Shown here one piece after another: positions 33,951 through 43,273 of a stretch of DNA of 64,000 bases. Positions within the stretch are counted from its first letter, which is position 1. Each line of letters starts with the position of its first letter. The notes below the pieces were generated by a model that made no database searches, was not told the origin of the DNA, and saw only the letters and a program-made list of their open reading frames with translations. Source of the DNA: AC-32 sp963755635 (lineage in GTDB: Bacteria; Actinomycetota; Thermoleophilia; Gaiellales; Gaiellaceae). The stretch covers positions 1-64,000 of the forward strand of contig CAVWKS010000010.1 in assembly GCA_963755635.1 (NCBI GenBank), in the 5' to 3' direction. Position numbers and translations under genes: made by a program.

Positions 33951-34916
33951 CTAATCGGTACGCCTGCGGCCGCGGCCGCCGAGGTCCTTGTTCGACTCCA
34001 TGTCGAACCACATCGCGAAGAGCGAGAACTGCGACCCGAAGATCAGCAGCAAGGCCACGAGCACGACGGTCGCCGCGGTGATCGAGTTTCCCTCCGCGCG
34101 CAGCACGATCACCGCGATCCCGAGGCCGAACCCGAGCAGGCTCATCAGGATGCCCAGCAGGTAGAAGAAGACGAGCGGGTGGAAGTCGCGGATCACGTAC
34201 TTCTCGCGCAGCCGCCAGAAGAAGCCCTTCAGGAGCAGCCACGAGATCCTGGGCACGACCTTCCGCAGCCGGATCCCCGAGCGCTCACCGACGCCGTAGA
34301 TCGGCCGAGACGGGTAGTCACGCACGCGGCCGTTCCACACGTTGAGGTGGACGAGCATGTCGTTCGGGAAGCCGTAGCGCGTGTAGATCCGGTCGAGGTC
34401 GAGCAGCTCGAGCATCTCGAGCGAGATCGCCGTGTAGCCCGACTGCGAGTCGGCGACGTGCCAGTAGCCGGAGGCGATCTTCGTGAGAAGGCTGAGGAGC
34501 GCGTTGCCGAGATAGCGGTAGCGCGGAATCACTTCCCAGGCTTGGCCGGTGAAGAGCCGGTTGGCCTTCGCGTAGTCGACCTCCTTACGGGCGACCGGCG
34601 CGCAGAGCGTCTCGAGGTCGGCGGGGTCCATCTGCGCGTCCGCGGCCATCACCGCGGTCACGTCGATCCGCTCCTCGAGCGCGCGCTTGTAACCGGTGAT
34701 GATCGCGCCGCCGACGCCGAGGTTGCGCTCGTGGACGATCAGCTCGATGCGCGGGTCGTCCAGGCCGCGGACGACCTCGGCCGTGCGGTCGCGCGAGGCG
34801 TCGTCGACGATCAGGATGCGGTCGACGAAGTCGGGAATCGACCCGACCGTCTCGGCGATCAGCTTTTCCTCGTCGTGCGCGGGCACGACGACGGCAACTC
34901 GCTTGCCGTCGAGCAT
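33951..34916 (-). CDS. GT2 glycosyltransferase with C-terminal membrane helices
   Basis: 321 residues. VAVVVPAHDEEKLIAETVGS near 7, LIVDDASRDRTAEVV near 35, GVGGAIITGYKRAL near 68 and MAADAQMDPADLE near 91 give a DPM1-type GT-A domain, with the D-x-D-like metal site as ADAQMD. SQSGYTAISLEMLELLD near 158 aligns with the acceptor loop. Two membrane helices follow at about 245-270 and 280-300, the GtrB-like arrangement that presents polyprenyl-phosphate. It likely makes a lipid-linked sugar donor. It starts nine bases after the Wzz-like stop and precedes a GT4. Confidence 0.86.
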   Translation of the reverse strand: MLDGKRVAVVVPAHDEEKLIAETVGSIPDFVDRILIVDDASRDRTAEVVRGLDDPRIELIVHERNLGVGGAIITGYKRALEERIDVTAVMAADAQMDPADLETLCAPVARKEVDYAKANRLFTGQAWEVIPRYRYLGNALLSLLTKIASGYWHVADSQSGYTAISLEMLELLDLDRIYTRYGFPNDMLVHLNVWNGRVRDYPSRPIYGVGERSGIRLRKVVPRISWLLLKGFFWRLREKYVIRDFHPLVFFYLLGILMSLLGFGLGIAVIVLRAEGNSITAATVVLVALLLIFGSQFSLFAMWFDMESNKDLGGRGRRRTD

Positions 34917-34925
34917 TCCTCCTAG

Positions 34926-35810
34926 TTAGGCGGAGCGGTGGGCGATCCTGCCCACCGGCTCCCAGAGGAGCGCGGCGGCGATCCCGATCAGCAGGCCGAT
35001 CAGGGCGGCCACGATGACCGAGTTGCGCCGGCTCTGCGCCGTCGTCTTCGTCGGCACGGCGCGGGCGATCACGCGGCCCTTCTCGACGGTCTGCGCGACG
35101 GAGAGAAGCTGCTGGGCCGTGGCCTGCGACTGCACGACCTGGCTCCGCTGCTGGGTCAGCGAGCTGAGCGCGAGCCCGAGGACGAGCCCGCGGTCGGTGC
35201 TCGCGGAGGAGGCCGCCTTGCGCAGCGCGGGCAGCTGGCGATCGATTCCGGCGAGCGTCTGGGCGTAGTTCGCGAGCTGAGACTTGAGCGTGGCGATCTT
35301 GATCGCGACGTAGCCGGAGGTGTCCTTGATCACGATCCCGGCGAGCGCATTGGAGGCGATCCCGATCTTGCGCGGCGCCCCGCCCGTGACGGTGACCCGC
35401 ACGAGCGGTGTCTGGCCGAGCTTGGTCAGCGAGCCGGAGACGGTCTGCGACGAGACGTGCCCGCGCAGCTTCGAGACCGGCATCCCGGCCTGGCGCGCTG
35501 CCGCACGCAGCGCGGCCTCGCTGTGGATGATCGTGCGCACCGTCGAGGGATTGGTCGCCTGGCTCTGAATCTGGGCGGAGCCGCCCGGCGAGAGCGGCTG
35601 GCCAAGGTAGATCGTCGACTTCGCGGTGTAGACCTGCTTGCCACCGACCGAGACCAAGAGCCCGATCGCGATCCCCGCGACGAGCCCCGCGGCGGGCAGC
35701 CACCAGCGCAGCAGGAGCGCGTTCCAGTAGCGCCGCAGATCGACCTCCCGCTCGGCGTCGGGATCGGGCAGGTCGCTCTCCTTCGGGCGTGGCTCGGTCG
35801 AGGTGCTCAC
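34926..35810 (-). CDS. Wzz-like chain-length determinant/polysaccharide co-polymerase
   Basis: 294 residues. An N-terminal cytosolic segment (DAEREVDLRRYWNALLLRWW) leads to the first helix at about 36-54. A long extracytoplasmic helical part follows, with VYTAKSTIYLGQPLSPGGSA, and the second helix is near 265-285. Two outer helices around a coiled periplasm-side domain is the Wzz/YveK plan. There is no cytoplasmic tyrosine-kinase domain, and no separate BY-kinase or phosphatase gene is visible. It sets polymer length with a Wzy polymerase such as the ones at 45407 or 63081. GTG start, 13 bases after the PQQ propeller gene. Confidence 0.82.
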   Translation of the reverse strand: MSTSTEPRPKESDLPDPDAEREVDLRRYWNALLLRWWLPAAGLVAGIAIGLLVSVGGKQVYTAKSTIYLGQPLSPGGSAQIQSQATNPSTVRTIIHSEAALRAAARQAGMPVSKLRGHVSSQTVSGSLTKLGQTPLVRVTVTGGAPRKIGIASNALAGIVIKDTSGYVAIKIATLKSQLANYAQTLAGIDRQLPALRKAASSASTDRGLVLGLALSSLTQQRSQVVQSQATAQQLLSVAQTVEKGRVIARAVPTKTTAQSRRNSVIVAALIGLLIGIAAALLWEPVGRIAHRSA

Positions 35811-35823
35811 AGCGCGCCCGACT

Positions 35824-37077
35824 CTACCCGCGCCCCTTCGGCGCCATCGCGAAGACCCGCGCGTAGCCGACGAGGTAGAGCCACTCCCGGTCGGTCACGA
35901 CAGCGCCGTACTTGCCGCGCCGGAAGTACCAGAGCAGCTTGCCGGTGCGCGCGTCGGCCGCATAGGTGCGGCCCTTGAAGCTCGAGAAGTAGACGACGCC
36001 GTTGATCACGACCGCGGAACCGGAGATCGGGGCGTTCGCCTTGAGCCGCCAGCGGACGTCGCCCGTGGCCGCGTCGAAGCAGTAGAAGTAATGGTCGTAG
36101 GAGCCGACGTAGACGCGCTGGTTCCAGACCGCCGGCGAGCCGTAGACGTAGCCGCCGGTCCCGTGCGACCAGCGCAGCTTCCCGGAGGTCGCGCCGAACG
36201 AGTAGACCTTGCGGTCGGTCGAGCCGATGTAGACGCGGTCGTAGGCGACCGCCGGCGTCGAGTAGAACGTGCCGCTCGCGCCGAGCCGCGCCTGCGCGCC
36301 GGCCTTCCAGACGAGCTTGCCCGTCCGCGCGTTGAGCGCGTAGACGTGGCTGTCGTAGGAGCCGAAGTAGACCTTGCCGCCCGCGTAGGCCATCCCGTCC
36401 TTGACCTTGTTGCCGGTCTGGTAGCTCCAGACGGTGCGGCCGGTCTGCGTGCTGAGCGCGTAGACCTTGCCGCGCCAATCGCCGACGTAGACGAGCTTGC
36501 CGACCACGAGCGGCGACGACTCGGTCGGGCCCATCCGCACGCGCCAGCGCACCTTGCCGGTGTCGGCGTCCATCGCGATCGTCTCGCCGTCGAGGCCGGA
36601 GCGGTCGGCGTTGCAGGGCGGCTTGTTCAGGAACGTCATGAAGACGGTGTGGTCGGCCACAGCCGGCGTCGCCGCGGTGCAGCGCCGTGTCCAGCGCTGC
36701 CAGACCGCGCCGTGCAGCTTCGTGTCGACCGCGTACAGCTTCCCGTTCGCGTTCGCGAAGTAGAGCCGTCCGTAGGCGATCGTGGGCGGGAACTCGACCA
36801 GCGCCCGGCCTCGGAAGTACCAGCGCACCCCGAACGGCGGCCGGATCCGCTCCGGAATGCCCTGCGGCGCGCCGTTGCGCGCGGCGTCGTAGCGGTAGGT
36901 CGGCCAGAGCACCTTCGCCGGCAGCTTCGGTGGCAGCTTCGCCTGCGTCGTGACGAACTCGACCGACGACGAGCCGCGTACGTCGCGGCCCTCGTGCTTC
37001 TTGTAGAGCGCGTAGGCGACGAGCCCCGCGGCCACCGCCAGCACGACTGCCGCCAGCACGATCAGCGCGCGTTTCAT
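35824..37077 (-). CDS. PQQ-binding-like beta-propeller protein (membrane-anchored)
   Basis: 417 residues. A single N-terminal helix (LIVLAAVVLAVAAGLVAYAL) anchors it outside the membrane. The rest is about seven or eight blade repeats with the PQQ/YVTN-like unit. Recurrent GxVYFGSYDxxVYALNAxTG patterns occur at VYVGDWRGKVYALSTQTG, VYFGSYDSHVYALNARTG and VYIGSTDRKVYSFGATSG. No residues of a quinoprotein dehydrogenase active site can be made out, so a scaffold or glycan-binding role is more likely than an enzyme. It overlaps a paralogue downstream by ATGA and sits beside Wzz; a role in export or assembly of the polymer is an inference. Confidence 0.8.
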   Translation of the reverse strand: MKRALIVLAAVVLAVAAGLVAYALYKKHEGRDVRGSSSVEFVTTQAKLPPKLPAKVLWPTYRYDAARNGAPQGIPERIRPPFGVRWYFRGRALVEFPPTIAYGRLYFANANGKLYAVDTKLHGAVWQRWTRRCTAATPAVADHTVFMTFLNKPPCNADRSGLDGETIAMDADTGKVRWRVRMGPTESSPLVVGKLVYVGDWRGKVYALSTQTGRTVWSYQTGNKVKDGMAYAGGKVYFGSYDSHVYALNARTGKLVWKAGAQARLGASGTFYSTPAVAYDRVYIGSTDRKVYSFGATSGKLRWSHGTGGYVYGSPAVWNQRVYVGSYDHYFYCFDAATGDVRWRLKANAPISGSAVVINGVVYFSSFKGRTYAADARTGKLLWYFRRGKYGAVVTDREWLYLVGYARVFAMAPKGRG

Positions 37078-38475
37078 CGTCGCCGGGACTCGACCGCGTA
37101 GAGCCGCGAGTAGCCGTGCAGGAGCAGCCGGCGGCCGTTACCGGAGACCGGCACGAACGCGCCGTCCGGGAACCGGAACACCTGCCGGCCGGTGCGCGCG
37201 TTCACGCCGTAGATCCGGTGCTGGCGGTTGGCGAAGTAGACGATCCCGTCGACGATCGTCGAGGCGCCGCCGATCGAGCCGGCGGTCGGAAAGGTCCAGA
37301 GGATCCGCCCGCTCGAGGCCGAGAGGCAGTAGAAGGTCCCGGTGTAGGAGCCGATGTAGACCCGCCCGTTCCGGACGGAGGGCGACGAGTAGACGTATGC
37401 GCCGGTGTTGAGCGCCCAGAGCCGCCGCCCGGTCGTCGAGAAGGCGGTCAGCGAGTTGCCCGTGGACGACGGCACGAAGATCCGCCCGTCCGCGACGGCC
37501 GGCGTCCCGTAGATGCGCCCGTTGACGGAGCTCGACCAGCGCAGGCGCCCGTCCCGCGCCGAGAGCGCGAGCAGCCTGCCGCCGTAGTCCCCGATGTAGA
37601 TCGTTCCGTTCACGAGGGCCGCACTCGAGGTGATCTTGTACCCGGAACCGTAGGTCCAGCGGGCCCGGTGCGTGCGCAGGTCGAGCGCGTAGACCCGCCC
37701 GGCCCAGTTGCCGAAGTAGTCCACGCCGTCCACGACGACCGGCGACGACTCGATCGGCGAGCCCGTGTCGTACGTCCAGAGAACATGCCCGTTGTAGCGG
37801 TCGAGCACCCAGACATGGCCGTCCATGCCGTGCACGACGAGCTGCTTGCCGGCCACGGCGGGCGAGGCGGCCATCTTCCCGTGCGGCGTGGCGCGGCGCC
37901 AGACGGTCGCGCCCGTGCGCATCGAGAAGGCGCGCACGACGCCGTGGAAGTTGGAGACGAACGCGACCTCGTCGTCGACGACGGCCGGAAACTCGATCAG
38001 CGCGCCGACGGGCTTGCTCCAGACGAGCCGGAACGGCGGCCGCACGTGGATGTACGGCTGGTCCTGCGTGCGGTTCGGCGACGCGCCGTACATCGTCCAC
38101 TGCAGCTTCGTCTGGAAGGCGCGAACGGCCACGAACGGGCGGTTGCTCCACGAGGATCCGGCGCGTGAACGGGTCGTAGCCGCGCTTCGCGACGGTCGTG
38201 ACCAGGCGGCCTCGATGCGGGAGCAGGATCCGCGCGATGCCGTGCCGGTTGGTGCGGCCGGGGCGGCCCATCACGTGGACGGTCGCGCCGGGCACCGGGG
38301 TGCTCAGGTCGCCGTCGATGACGGCGAGGCGGATCCACGACGGGTGCGGCTTCGGGATCTTCGGCCTGACGAGAGCAGCGGGGGACGCCTGGTGTCCGGA
38401 CGGTTGGGCGTGCTTGCTCGAGCCGCATCCCGCAAGCAGCAGCAGAACGACCAAACCGACCCCGAATCGACGCAT
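37074..38475 (-). CDS. Lipoprotein with regulatory-like domain and PQQ propeller (one-base frameshift near 38142)
   Basis: The ATG at 38475 (a GTG precedes it) gives a lipobox LLLLAGCGSS. A short beta-sandwich like CarboxypepD_reg follows, with PGATVHVMGRPGRTNRHGIA and TTVAKRGYDPFTRRILVEQ. One extra C near 38141-38143 then shifts the frame. The next frame continues RPFVAVRAFQTKLQWTMYGA and the propeller: LIEFPAVVDDEVAFVSNFHG, VWVLDRYNGHVLWTYDTG, VYIGSYTGTFYCLSASSG. It is a paralogue of the upstream protein, here tethered by a lipid and with an extra N-terminal domain. The restored protein is about 466 residues. Tandem propellers next to Wzz suggest one surface assembly. Confidence 0.78.
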
Positions 38476-38500
38476 CACGGCAGGCTAGACGTGCTCCCGG

Positions 38501-39613
38501 CTAGCGGGTTCCCTCCGCCTTTTCCCACATCAGCGGCGCGCCTTCGCGCAGGTAGCGCCCGAGCGCCGCGACCGTCGCCGAGCTCATCAGCAGGTAGTAG
38601 TAGGCGATTCCGGCGCCCGGGACCGGCAGGCGCAGGCGGCCCGCCGCGGCGAGCGCGAGCCACGCGGCCTGGGCGGCGAGCGCAGCCTGGTACGGCCAGC
38701 CTTCGCCGACGAGCGCGATGCTCGTCGCGAGCAGCGTCACGTGCAGGAAGCCACTCGCGTAGCGCAGGACGCGGTGCGAGAGCAGCTCGGCCAGGTAGAG
38801 CGGCGGCTGCCCGCGCAGGCTGCCGGCCTCGAACAGGTGCCGCCACGACCAGGGCAGCATCCGCACCTTGCGCCGGAACTCGTCCTCGTTGTCCTTGCTC
38901 GGCTTCTCGAACGCGAGCGCCTCGGGCTCGTAGACGGCTCGGCGGCCGCGCTGCACCATCAGCGCCGGGAAGCCGAGGTCGTGCCCGAACGGCCACTCGA
39001 CGTAGTCGTCGCGCCGGACCGCGTAGATGGCGCCGTTGCCGCCGGTGATCGAGCCGAGCGCGGACTCGCTCTCCCGCAGCCAGAGCTCGTAGCGCCAGTA
39101 GAGACCCTCCTTGTTGGTGCCGTCCTGGCGCTGGAACTGCACCTGCCCGCAGACGTACGCGACGTCCGGGTCGGCGAAGCTGCGCACGAGCTTGCGGAGC
39201 GCGTCGGGCGCCCAGGTCGCGTTCGCGTCGCCGAAGGCGAGGATCTCGCTCTCGGTCTCGCGGACGGCCGTGTTCATCGTCGGCAGCTTCCCGCCGCGCT
39301 CGCACTCGAGCAGGCGAACGCGCCCGTCGAAGCTCTGGACGATCTCGTGCGTGCGGTCAGTCGATCCGTCGGAGGCGACGACGAGCTGGAGCTTGTCGGC
39401 GGGATAGTCGAGCTCGAGCAGGTTCTCGACGCGAGCCTCGATCACGTCCTCCTCGTCGTGCGCGGGCACGATCAGCGTCACGGTCGGGGTGATGTCGTCC
39501 TTCGCTATCTCTCGGCGGCGGAGCTGTCTCAATCCCGCCGCAGCAACGGGATACCCGACGTGGGTCCATGCGAGCCCGCCCAGGCTCGCCCAGAAGAGCG
39601 CCTTCAAAATCAC
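38501..39613 (-). CDS. Membrane GT2 glycosyltransferase
   Basis: 370 residues from the GTG at 39613, four bases after the hydrolase stop. An N-terminal helix (ALFWASLGGLAWTHVGYPVA) precedes a GT-A domain: VTLIVPAHDEEDVIEARVEN, VVASDGSTDRTHEIV, the metal-site FGDANATWAP near 128, and YVCGQVQFQRQDGTNKEGLY. GGNGAIYAVRRDDY and the QRGRRAVYEPEALAFEKPSK catalytic-loop region follow. Four more helices at the C-terminus complete the processive/hyaluronan-synthase-like plan, though the processivity motif QxxRW is not evident (FRRKVRMLPWSWRHLFEA is the candidate region). Likely builds or extends a lipid-linked or exported glycan. Not assignable to a known sugar. Confidence 0.86.
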   Translation of the reverse strand: MILKALFWASLGGLAWTHVGYPVAAAGLRQLRRREIAKDDITPTVTLIVPAHDEEDVIEARVENLLELDYPADKLQLVVASDGSTDRTHEIVQSFDGRVRLLECERGGKLPTMNTAVRETESEILAFGDANATWAPDALRKLVRSFADPDVAYVCGQVQFQRQDGTNKEGLYWRYELWLRESESALGSITGGNGAIYAVRRDDYVEWPFGHDLGFPALMVQRGRRAVYEPEALAFEKPSKDNEDEFRRKVRMLPWSWRHLFEAGSLRGQPPLYLAELLSHRVLRYASGFLHVTLLATSIALVGEGWPYQAALAAQAAWLALAAAGRLRLPVPGAGIAYYYLLMSSATVAALGRYLREGAPLMWEKAEGTR

Positions 39614-39617
39614 GCCG

Positions 39618-40559
39618 TCACGGTACCGCGCCCGCGCGGTCGATCGCTCTGGCGACAAGCGTGGGACGGGCGAGCATCGAGAGGTGGCCGGCGCCCGGGA
39701 TCTCGACGAAAGGCACCTTCATGAGCGCCGCGGTCTGTCTCCCGGAGCTCACCGAGTCGACGGTGTCGCGGCTTCCCCAGGCGACGAGCGCCGGCACTCG
39801 CACGCTTTCGAGGGTCGAGGCCGAGACGCCCTGGATGCCGTGACCGAGCATGGACGCGAAGGCCGCAGCGGTGCCGCTGACGCGAAACGGCCGCTCCCAC
39901 TCCTCGATGAAGGCGTCGCTGAAGGGCGGCGAGCCGGTCCCCCAGGCGCTGCGCAGCCCCTTGCGGTAGAGCCAGTCCCAATCGGTCGCGATCCGGTAGA
40001 GGCTCGTGTACCACGGCGGGACGAGCAGGTGCGACAACCAGCTCGCGCCGCCTCCCCCGGGCCGTGCATCGCCGTCCAGAAGCACGATCCGCCTCGTTGC
40101 ATCCGCCGAGCTGCCGGCCACGGAGACGGCGACCGCTGCGCCGAGCGAGTGGCCGACCACGGTCGGCCGCTGCAACCCCATCCGCCGGTCGAAGCTCCGG
40201 ACGAGCTCGGCCCAGTGGGCGAGCGTGTACGGGCCGCGTCGCTGCGAGTAGCCGAACGGCGGCAGGTCGAGCGCGAAGACCCGGTGCGTCCGGCCCAGCA
40301 GTGGACCGACCCGCTGCCAGACCCAGGCCGGCTCGATGAACCCCCCGAGGAGGACGACGGGAGACCCGTGCGACCCCCAGCTCTTGTAGGCGAGCTGGGT
40401 CCCGTCCACCTGCACGTACGGGCCGGGATAGAGCTTCGCCGCCGCGACGTCGCGGCCGGACGTGACCGCGTTGAAGATCAGCGACGCGACCGTCACGGCC
40501 ACGAAAAGGCCGAGCAGACCGAGCCCGATCCAGCGGAGCACGCGCTTCAGCCGCTGCAC
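39618..40559 (-). CDS. Alpha/beta hydrolase with N-terminal membrane anchor
   Basis: 313 residues. One helix at about 10-30 anchors it, with the catalytic domain probably outside. PVVLLGGFIEPAWVWQRVGP, FALDLPPFGYSQR and VVGHSLGAAVAVSVAG near 136 show the nucleophile Ser in GHSLG. The late WGSRDTVDS gives the Asp and IPGAGHLSMLARP the His, so the triad is complete. The family includes esterases, lipases and acyl-glycan deacylases. The operon suggests removal of an acyl group from the polymer or precursor lipid, but no substrate is shown by sequence. Confidence 0.82.
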   Translation of the reverse strand: MQRLKRVLRWIGLGLLGLFVAVTVASLIFNAVTSGRDVAAAKLYPGPYVQVDGTQLAYKSWGSHGSPVVLLGGFIEPAWVWQRVGPLLGRTHRVFALDLPPFGYSQRRGPYTLAHWAELVRSFDRRMGLQRPTVVGHSLGAAVAVSVAGSSADATRRIVLLDGDARPGGGGASWLSHLLVPPWYTSLYRIATDWDWLYRKGLRSAWGTGSPPFSDAFIEEWERPFRVSGTAAAFASMLGHGIQGVSASTLESVRVPALVAWGSRDTVDSVSSGRQTAALMKVPFVEIPGAGHLSMLARPTLVARAIDRAGAVP

Positions 40560-40570
40560 CCGAACAGGCT

Positions 40571-40664
40571 AGTCGAGGAACTTCAGCGCGAAGTAGAACG
40601 CGGAGACGCGGCCGCGCCGCACATCGATGCCAGAGGGCCTTCGCCGAGTGTCCCGCAGCCGCAG
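40571..40664 (-). other. In-frame extension after a TAG at the end of the FemAB-like gene
   Basis: Beyond the TAG that ends the FemAB-like gene, the same frame stays open for about 30 more codons with normal-looking content (ends ..RRGRVSAFYFALKFLD) and stops at 40571. It may be the original C-terminus truncated by a stop mutation or error, a read-through tail, or a spacer that is open by chance. Nothing else is seen in this gap. Confidence 0.3.
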
Positions 40665-41595
40665 CTAAGGAGCGCGGCGGTAAGCAGGAAAGAAGCCGTC
40701 GAAGCCTTGCCCGCCAAGCCCGCGATACGCATCGTCATCATGGATAGCCTTCCCGACCGCGGACTCGAGCAATCCGCCTTCGTCGAAGCGGAGCTTGAAC
40801 TGGAGCAGCGAGTCGTCGGCGCCGCCGACCCCGCCGCCGAGGTGGAAGCGCTCGTAGCCCTCGCCGCGGGCCCACTCGGCGGCGCGCAGGAAGAGCAGGT
40901 TGTTCGCGCCGCCGACTTCGCTCGGACGCGCCCAGGTGGTAGTGGAGCCACGGCTTGCACGCGAGACCGAGCAGCGCGGCGGTGACACCGTGGTCGCCGA
41001 TGGCCTCGAACAGGACGAGCCACTCGCGGCCCGCGAGCGCCTCCCAGTACTCGGCAGGGAAGTAGTAGAAGCCGGTCGCATCCTTCTCGGCCATGGTGCG
41101 CTCGTAGAGGCTCGCGAAGCCGCTGAGGTCCGGCGGCGCGACGGTGATTCGGGTCTCGACCGGAGCCGCCTCGGCCTTGCGCACCGCCCGGCGATGGTGG
41201 CGGTGCAGCCGCTCGAAGAGGTCGCCTTCGTCGAGCCGCCAGGCGACCGTCCCGCCGCGGGGCTCGACGTGGAAACGCGAGTAGCGCTGGTTCTGGAAGC
41301 GCGGGTGGAACCACGTAAAGGTCGTCACGAGACCGCGCTCCCGGCACCAGTCCTCGTAGAGCTCGTAGAACCGCGGCGAGTCGCCGACCGGCCCGCCGAA
41401 GCCGTAGAGCCCGGTCACGTCGTGCGTCCCGTCGAGCTCGCGGACGATGCACGGGAAGACGGTTCCTTCGGCGTGGAGCAGCAAGAGCTCGCCCGGGTCG
41501 AGCAGGGCCGCCGTCTCGGCGTACTCGCGGCTCAGGTACGTGTCGTCGGGAACGGCCGCGTCCCAGTCGCCGGGCGCGACCTCTTCCAGGCTCAC
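40665..41595 (-). CDS. FemAB/GNAT-type acyl or aminoacyl transferase (one-base frameshift near 40930)
   Basis: The GTG at 41595 overlaps the sugar transferase stop. SLEEVAPGDWDAAVPDDTYL, CIVRELDGTHDVTGLYGFGG, FYELYEDWCRERGLVTTFTW and VRKAEAAPVETRITVAPPDL make the first GNAT domain. FASLYERTMAEKDATGFYYF and WLVLFEAIGDHGVTAALLGL make the second, as in FemABX/BioF2-like transferases. One extra base near 40924-40935 breaks the frame at YHLGA. The next frame gives SEVGGANNLLFLRAAEWARG and HLGGGVGGADDSLLQFKLRF, ending FFPAYRRAP. Restored length is about 309 residues. Known relatives add amino acids from tRNA to peptidoglycan or acylate sugars. In this locus it could attach an amino acid to the glycan. 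Confidence 0.82.
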
Positions 41596-42215
41596 TTGCG
41601 GGCCCGGGCGCGCTCGATGTTCACCGTGTCGACGGCGGGCTTCTCGCCGGGCCGGCCGAGCTCGCTGAACGTCCGCCAGAGGATCTTCAGGTCGAGCCGG
41701 AGCGACCAGTGGTCGATGTACCAGATGTCCTGCTCGATCCGCTCGGGCCAGCCGATCGACTCGCGGCCGTTCACCTGCGACCAGCCGGTGATCCCCGGCT
41801 CGACCGACAGGCGGCGGCGGTCGTGCTCGGAGTAGTGCGCGGCCTGCTCGACGAGGTCGGGGCGCGGGCCGACGAGGCTCATCTGGCCGCGGACGACGTT
41901 CCAGAGCTGCGGCAGCTCGTCGAGGCCGGTACGGCGCAGGAAGCGGCCCGAGCGAGTGATCCGCGGATCGTTCTCGACCACGCCGAACGGATCGTCGGTC
42001 AGCTGCGCCGCGAGCTCGAGCGCGTTCTGCACCATCGTGCGGAACTTGAGCATCCGGAACGGCTTGCCGTCCTTCCCTGCCCGTTCCTGGGCGAGGAACG
42101 CGGGACGGCCCGAGTCGACCAGGATCCAGACCGCGATCCCGGCCAGCAGCGGCGAGAACAACACGAGCAGCAGCGCGCCGGCCACGCGGTCGGCGACCCA
42201 CTTGACGGCCCTCAC
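41592..42215 (-). CDS. Short initiating sugar transferase (polyprenyl-phosphate, PglC/WecP-like)
   Basis: 207 residues: the C-terminal sugar-transferase domain alone. One re-entrant helix (ADRVAGALLLVLFSPLLAGI) is followed by LVDSGRPAFLAQERAGKDGK, FRMLKFRTMVQNALEL, LRRTGLDELPQLWNVVRGQM and LVGPRPDLVEQAAHY, then VEPGITGWSQVNGRESIGWP. These are the family motifs of monotopic phosphoglycosyl transferases, with the catalytic Asp-Glu of LDELPQ. It starts a second glycan on undecaprenyl phosphate. The GTG at 42215 overlaps the GT4 stop, and its own stop overlaps the FemAB-like start. Confidence 0.9.
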   Translation of the reverse strand: MRAVKWVADRVAGALLLVLFSPLLAGIAVWILVDSGRPAFLAQERAGKDGKPFRMLKFRTMVQNALELAAQLTDDPFGVVENDPRITRSGRFLRRTGLDELPQLWNVVRGQMSLVGPRPDLVEQAAHYSEHDRRRLSVEPGITGWSQVNGRESIGWPERIEQDIWYIDHWSLRLDLKILWRTFSELGRPGEKPAVDTVNIERARARK

Positions 42216-43273
42216 CTGCGCACCTCGCGGTAGAGGCGGTCGTGGGCCTGCGCCGAGTGCTCCCACGTGAGGGCGTCCGCGGCGCGCGCGGCTCCGGCGG
42301 CGGCCGCGGCGAGTCTCTTCGGCTGGAGCAGGCGCGTGCAGGCGGCGGCGAGCGCCTTCGGGTCGTCGACGGGCACGACCTCGCCCGCCTTGAACTCGCG
42401 CACGATCTCGCCGAGGGAGCCGACGTCGGTCACGACCACCGGGCGACGGTAGCCGATCGCCGTCGCGAGCACCCCGGACGAGTCGAGCTGCCGGTACGGC
42501 AGGACGACGGCCGCCGCGCGGGCCATCAGAGCGGGCACCTCGTCGGCCTCGATGAAGCGCAGCTGCCACTCGACGTTGGGGTCGGTGCTCGCGGGGACCG
42601 GGTCGAGCGGGTCGCCGGCGACGACGAGCTTGGCGGCGCGGATCTCCGGCAGCGCCTGCAGGAGCACGTCGAGCCCCTTGTAGTCGCGGATCAGGCCGAA
42701 GAAGAGCAGCGTCCGGCCCTCGGGCGGCGGGAGCGGCTCGCCCTCGAAGACCGGGTGCGGGATGCGGACGATTCGCTCCCGCGCGAGGCCGAGCTCGACG
42801 AGCTGCTCGACCGCGCGCTGCGAGTGGACGACGACGCGCTCGGCCGTCTCGAGCACGTCCGGCCAGACGGGGAGCGCGCGGCGACGGCGAGGCATCACGT
42901 CATGCGCGGTCAGGACGACTGGCCGCTCGTCGGCGACGCGGCGCAACCAGCGCAGGTCGAGCTCGGGACGCGGGAGCCACTGGACGTGCACGACGTCAGG
43001 GTCGAGCCGCTCGATCCGGCGCACCAGGCGCGCGACGCTCGGCGCGTACTCGAGGCCCTTCGCAGCGAGGCGGAGCGGCGAGCGGCGGAAGACGCGAGTC
43101 GAGACCGGCGCGAACAGCTCCTCGCGGTCGTAAGCGACGGCCTCGGGCGCGCGGCCGTGCGGGAAGCGCGAGGTCAGGAGCGTGACCGCGTGACCCTCGG
43201 CGGCGAGCGCGGTCGCGAGCGCGTGGTCGTAGGGCGGCGTGTACGCGAGCGGGTCGACGAGCGCGATCCGCAT
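42212..43273 (-). CDS. GT4 glycosyltransferase
   Basis: 353 residues. MRIALVDPLAYTPPYDHALA, VVHVQWLPRPELDLRWLRRV, VVLTAHDVMPRRRRA, LLFFGLIRDYKGLDVLLQAL near 205 and LPYRQLDSSGVLATAIGYRR near 262-281 place it in GT4. The usual donor-motif EGFG is replaced by the SSGVLATAIG form seen in galactosyl/rhamnosyl GT4 relatives. The C-terminal ADALTWEHSAQAHDRLYREV is family-typical. Between a short sugar transferase and an ATP-grasp ligase, it probably adds the second or third residue of the block B unit. Confidence 0.87.
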   Translation of the reverse strand: MRIALVDPLAYTPPYDHALATALAAEGHAVTLLTSRFPHGRAPEAVAYDREELFAPVSTRVFRRSPLRLAAKGLEYAPSVARLVRRIERLDPDVVHVQWLPRPELDLRWLRRVADERPVVLTAHDVMPRRRRALPVWPDVLETAERVVVHSQRAVEQLVELGLARERIVRIPHPVFEGEPLPPPEGRTLLFFGLIRDYKGLDVLLQALPEIRAAKLVVAGDPLDPVPASTDPNVEWQLRFIEADEVPALMARAAAVVLPYRQLDSSGVLATAIGYRRPVVVTDVGSLGEIVREFKAGEVVPVDDPKALAAACTRLLQPKRLAAAAAGAARAADALTWEHSAQAHDRLYREVRR

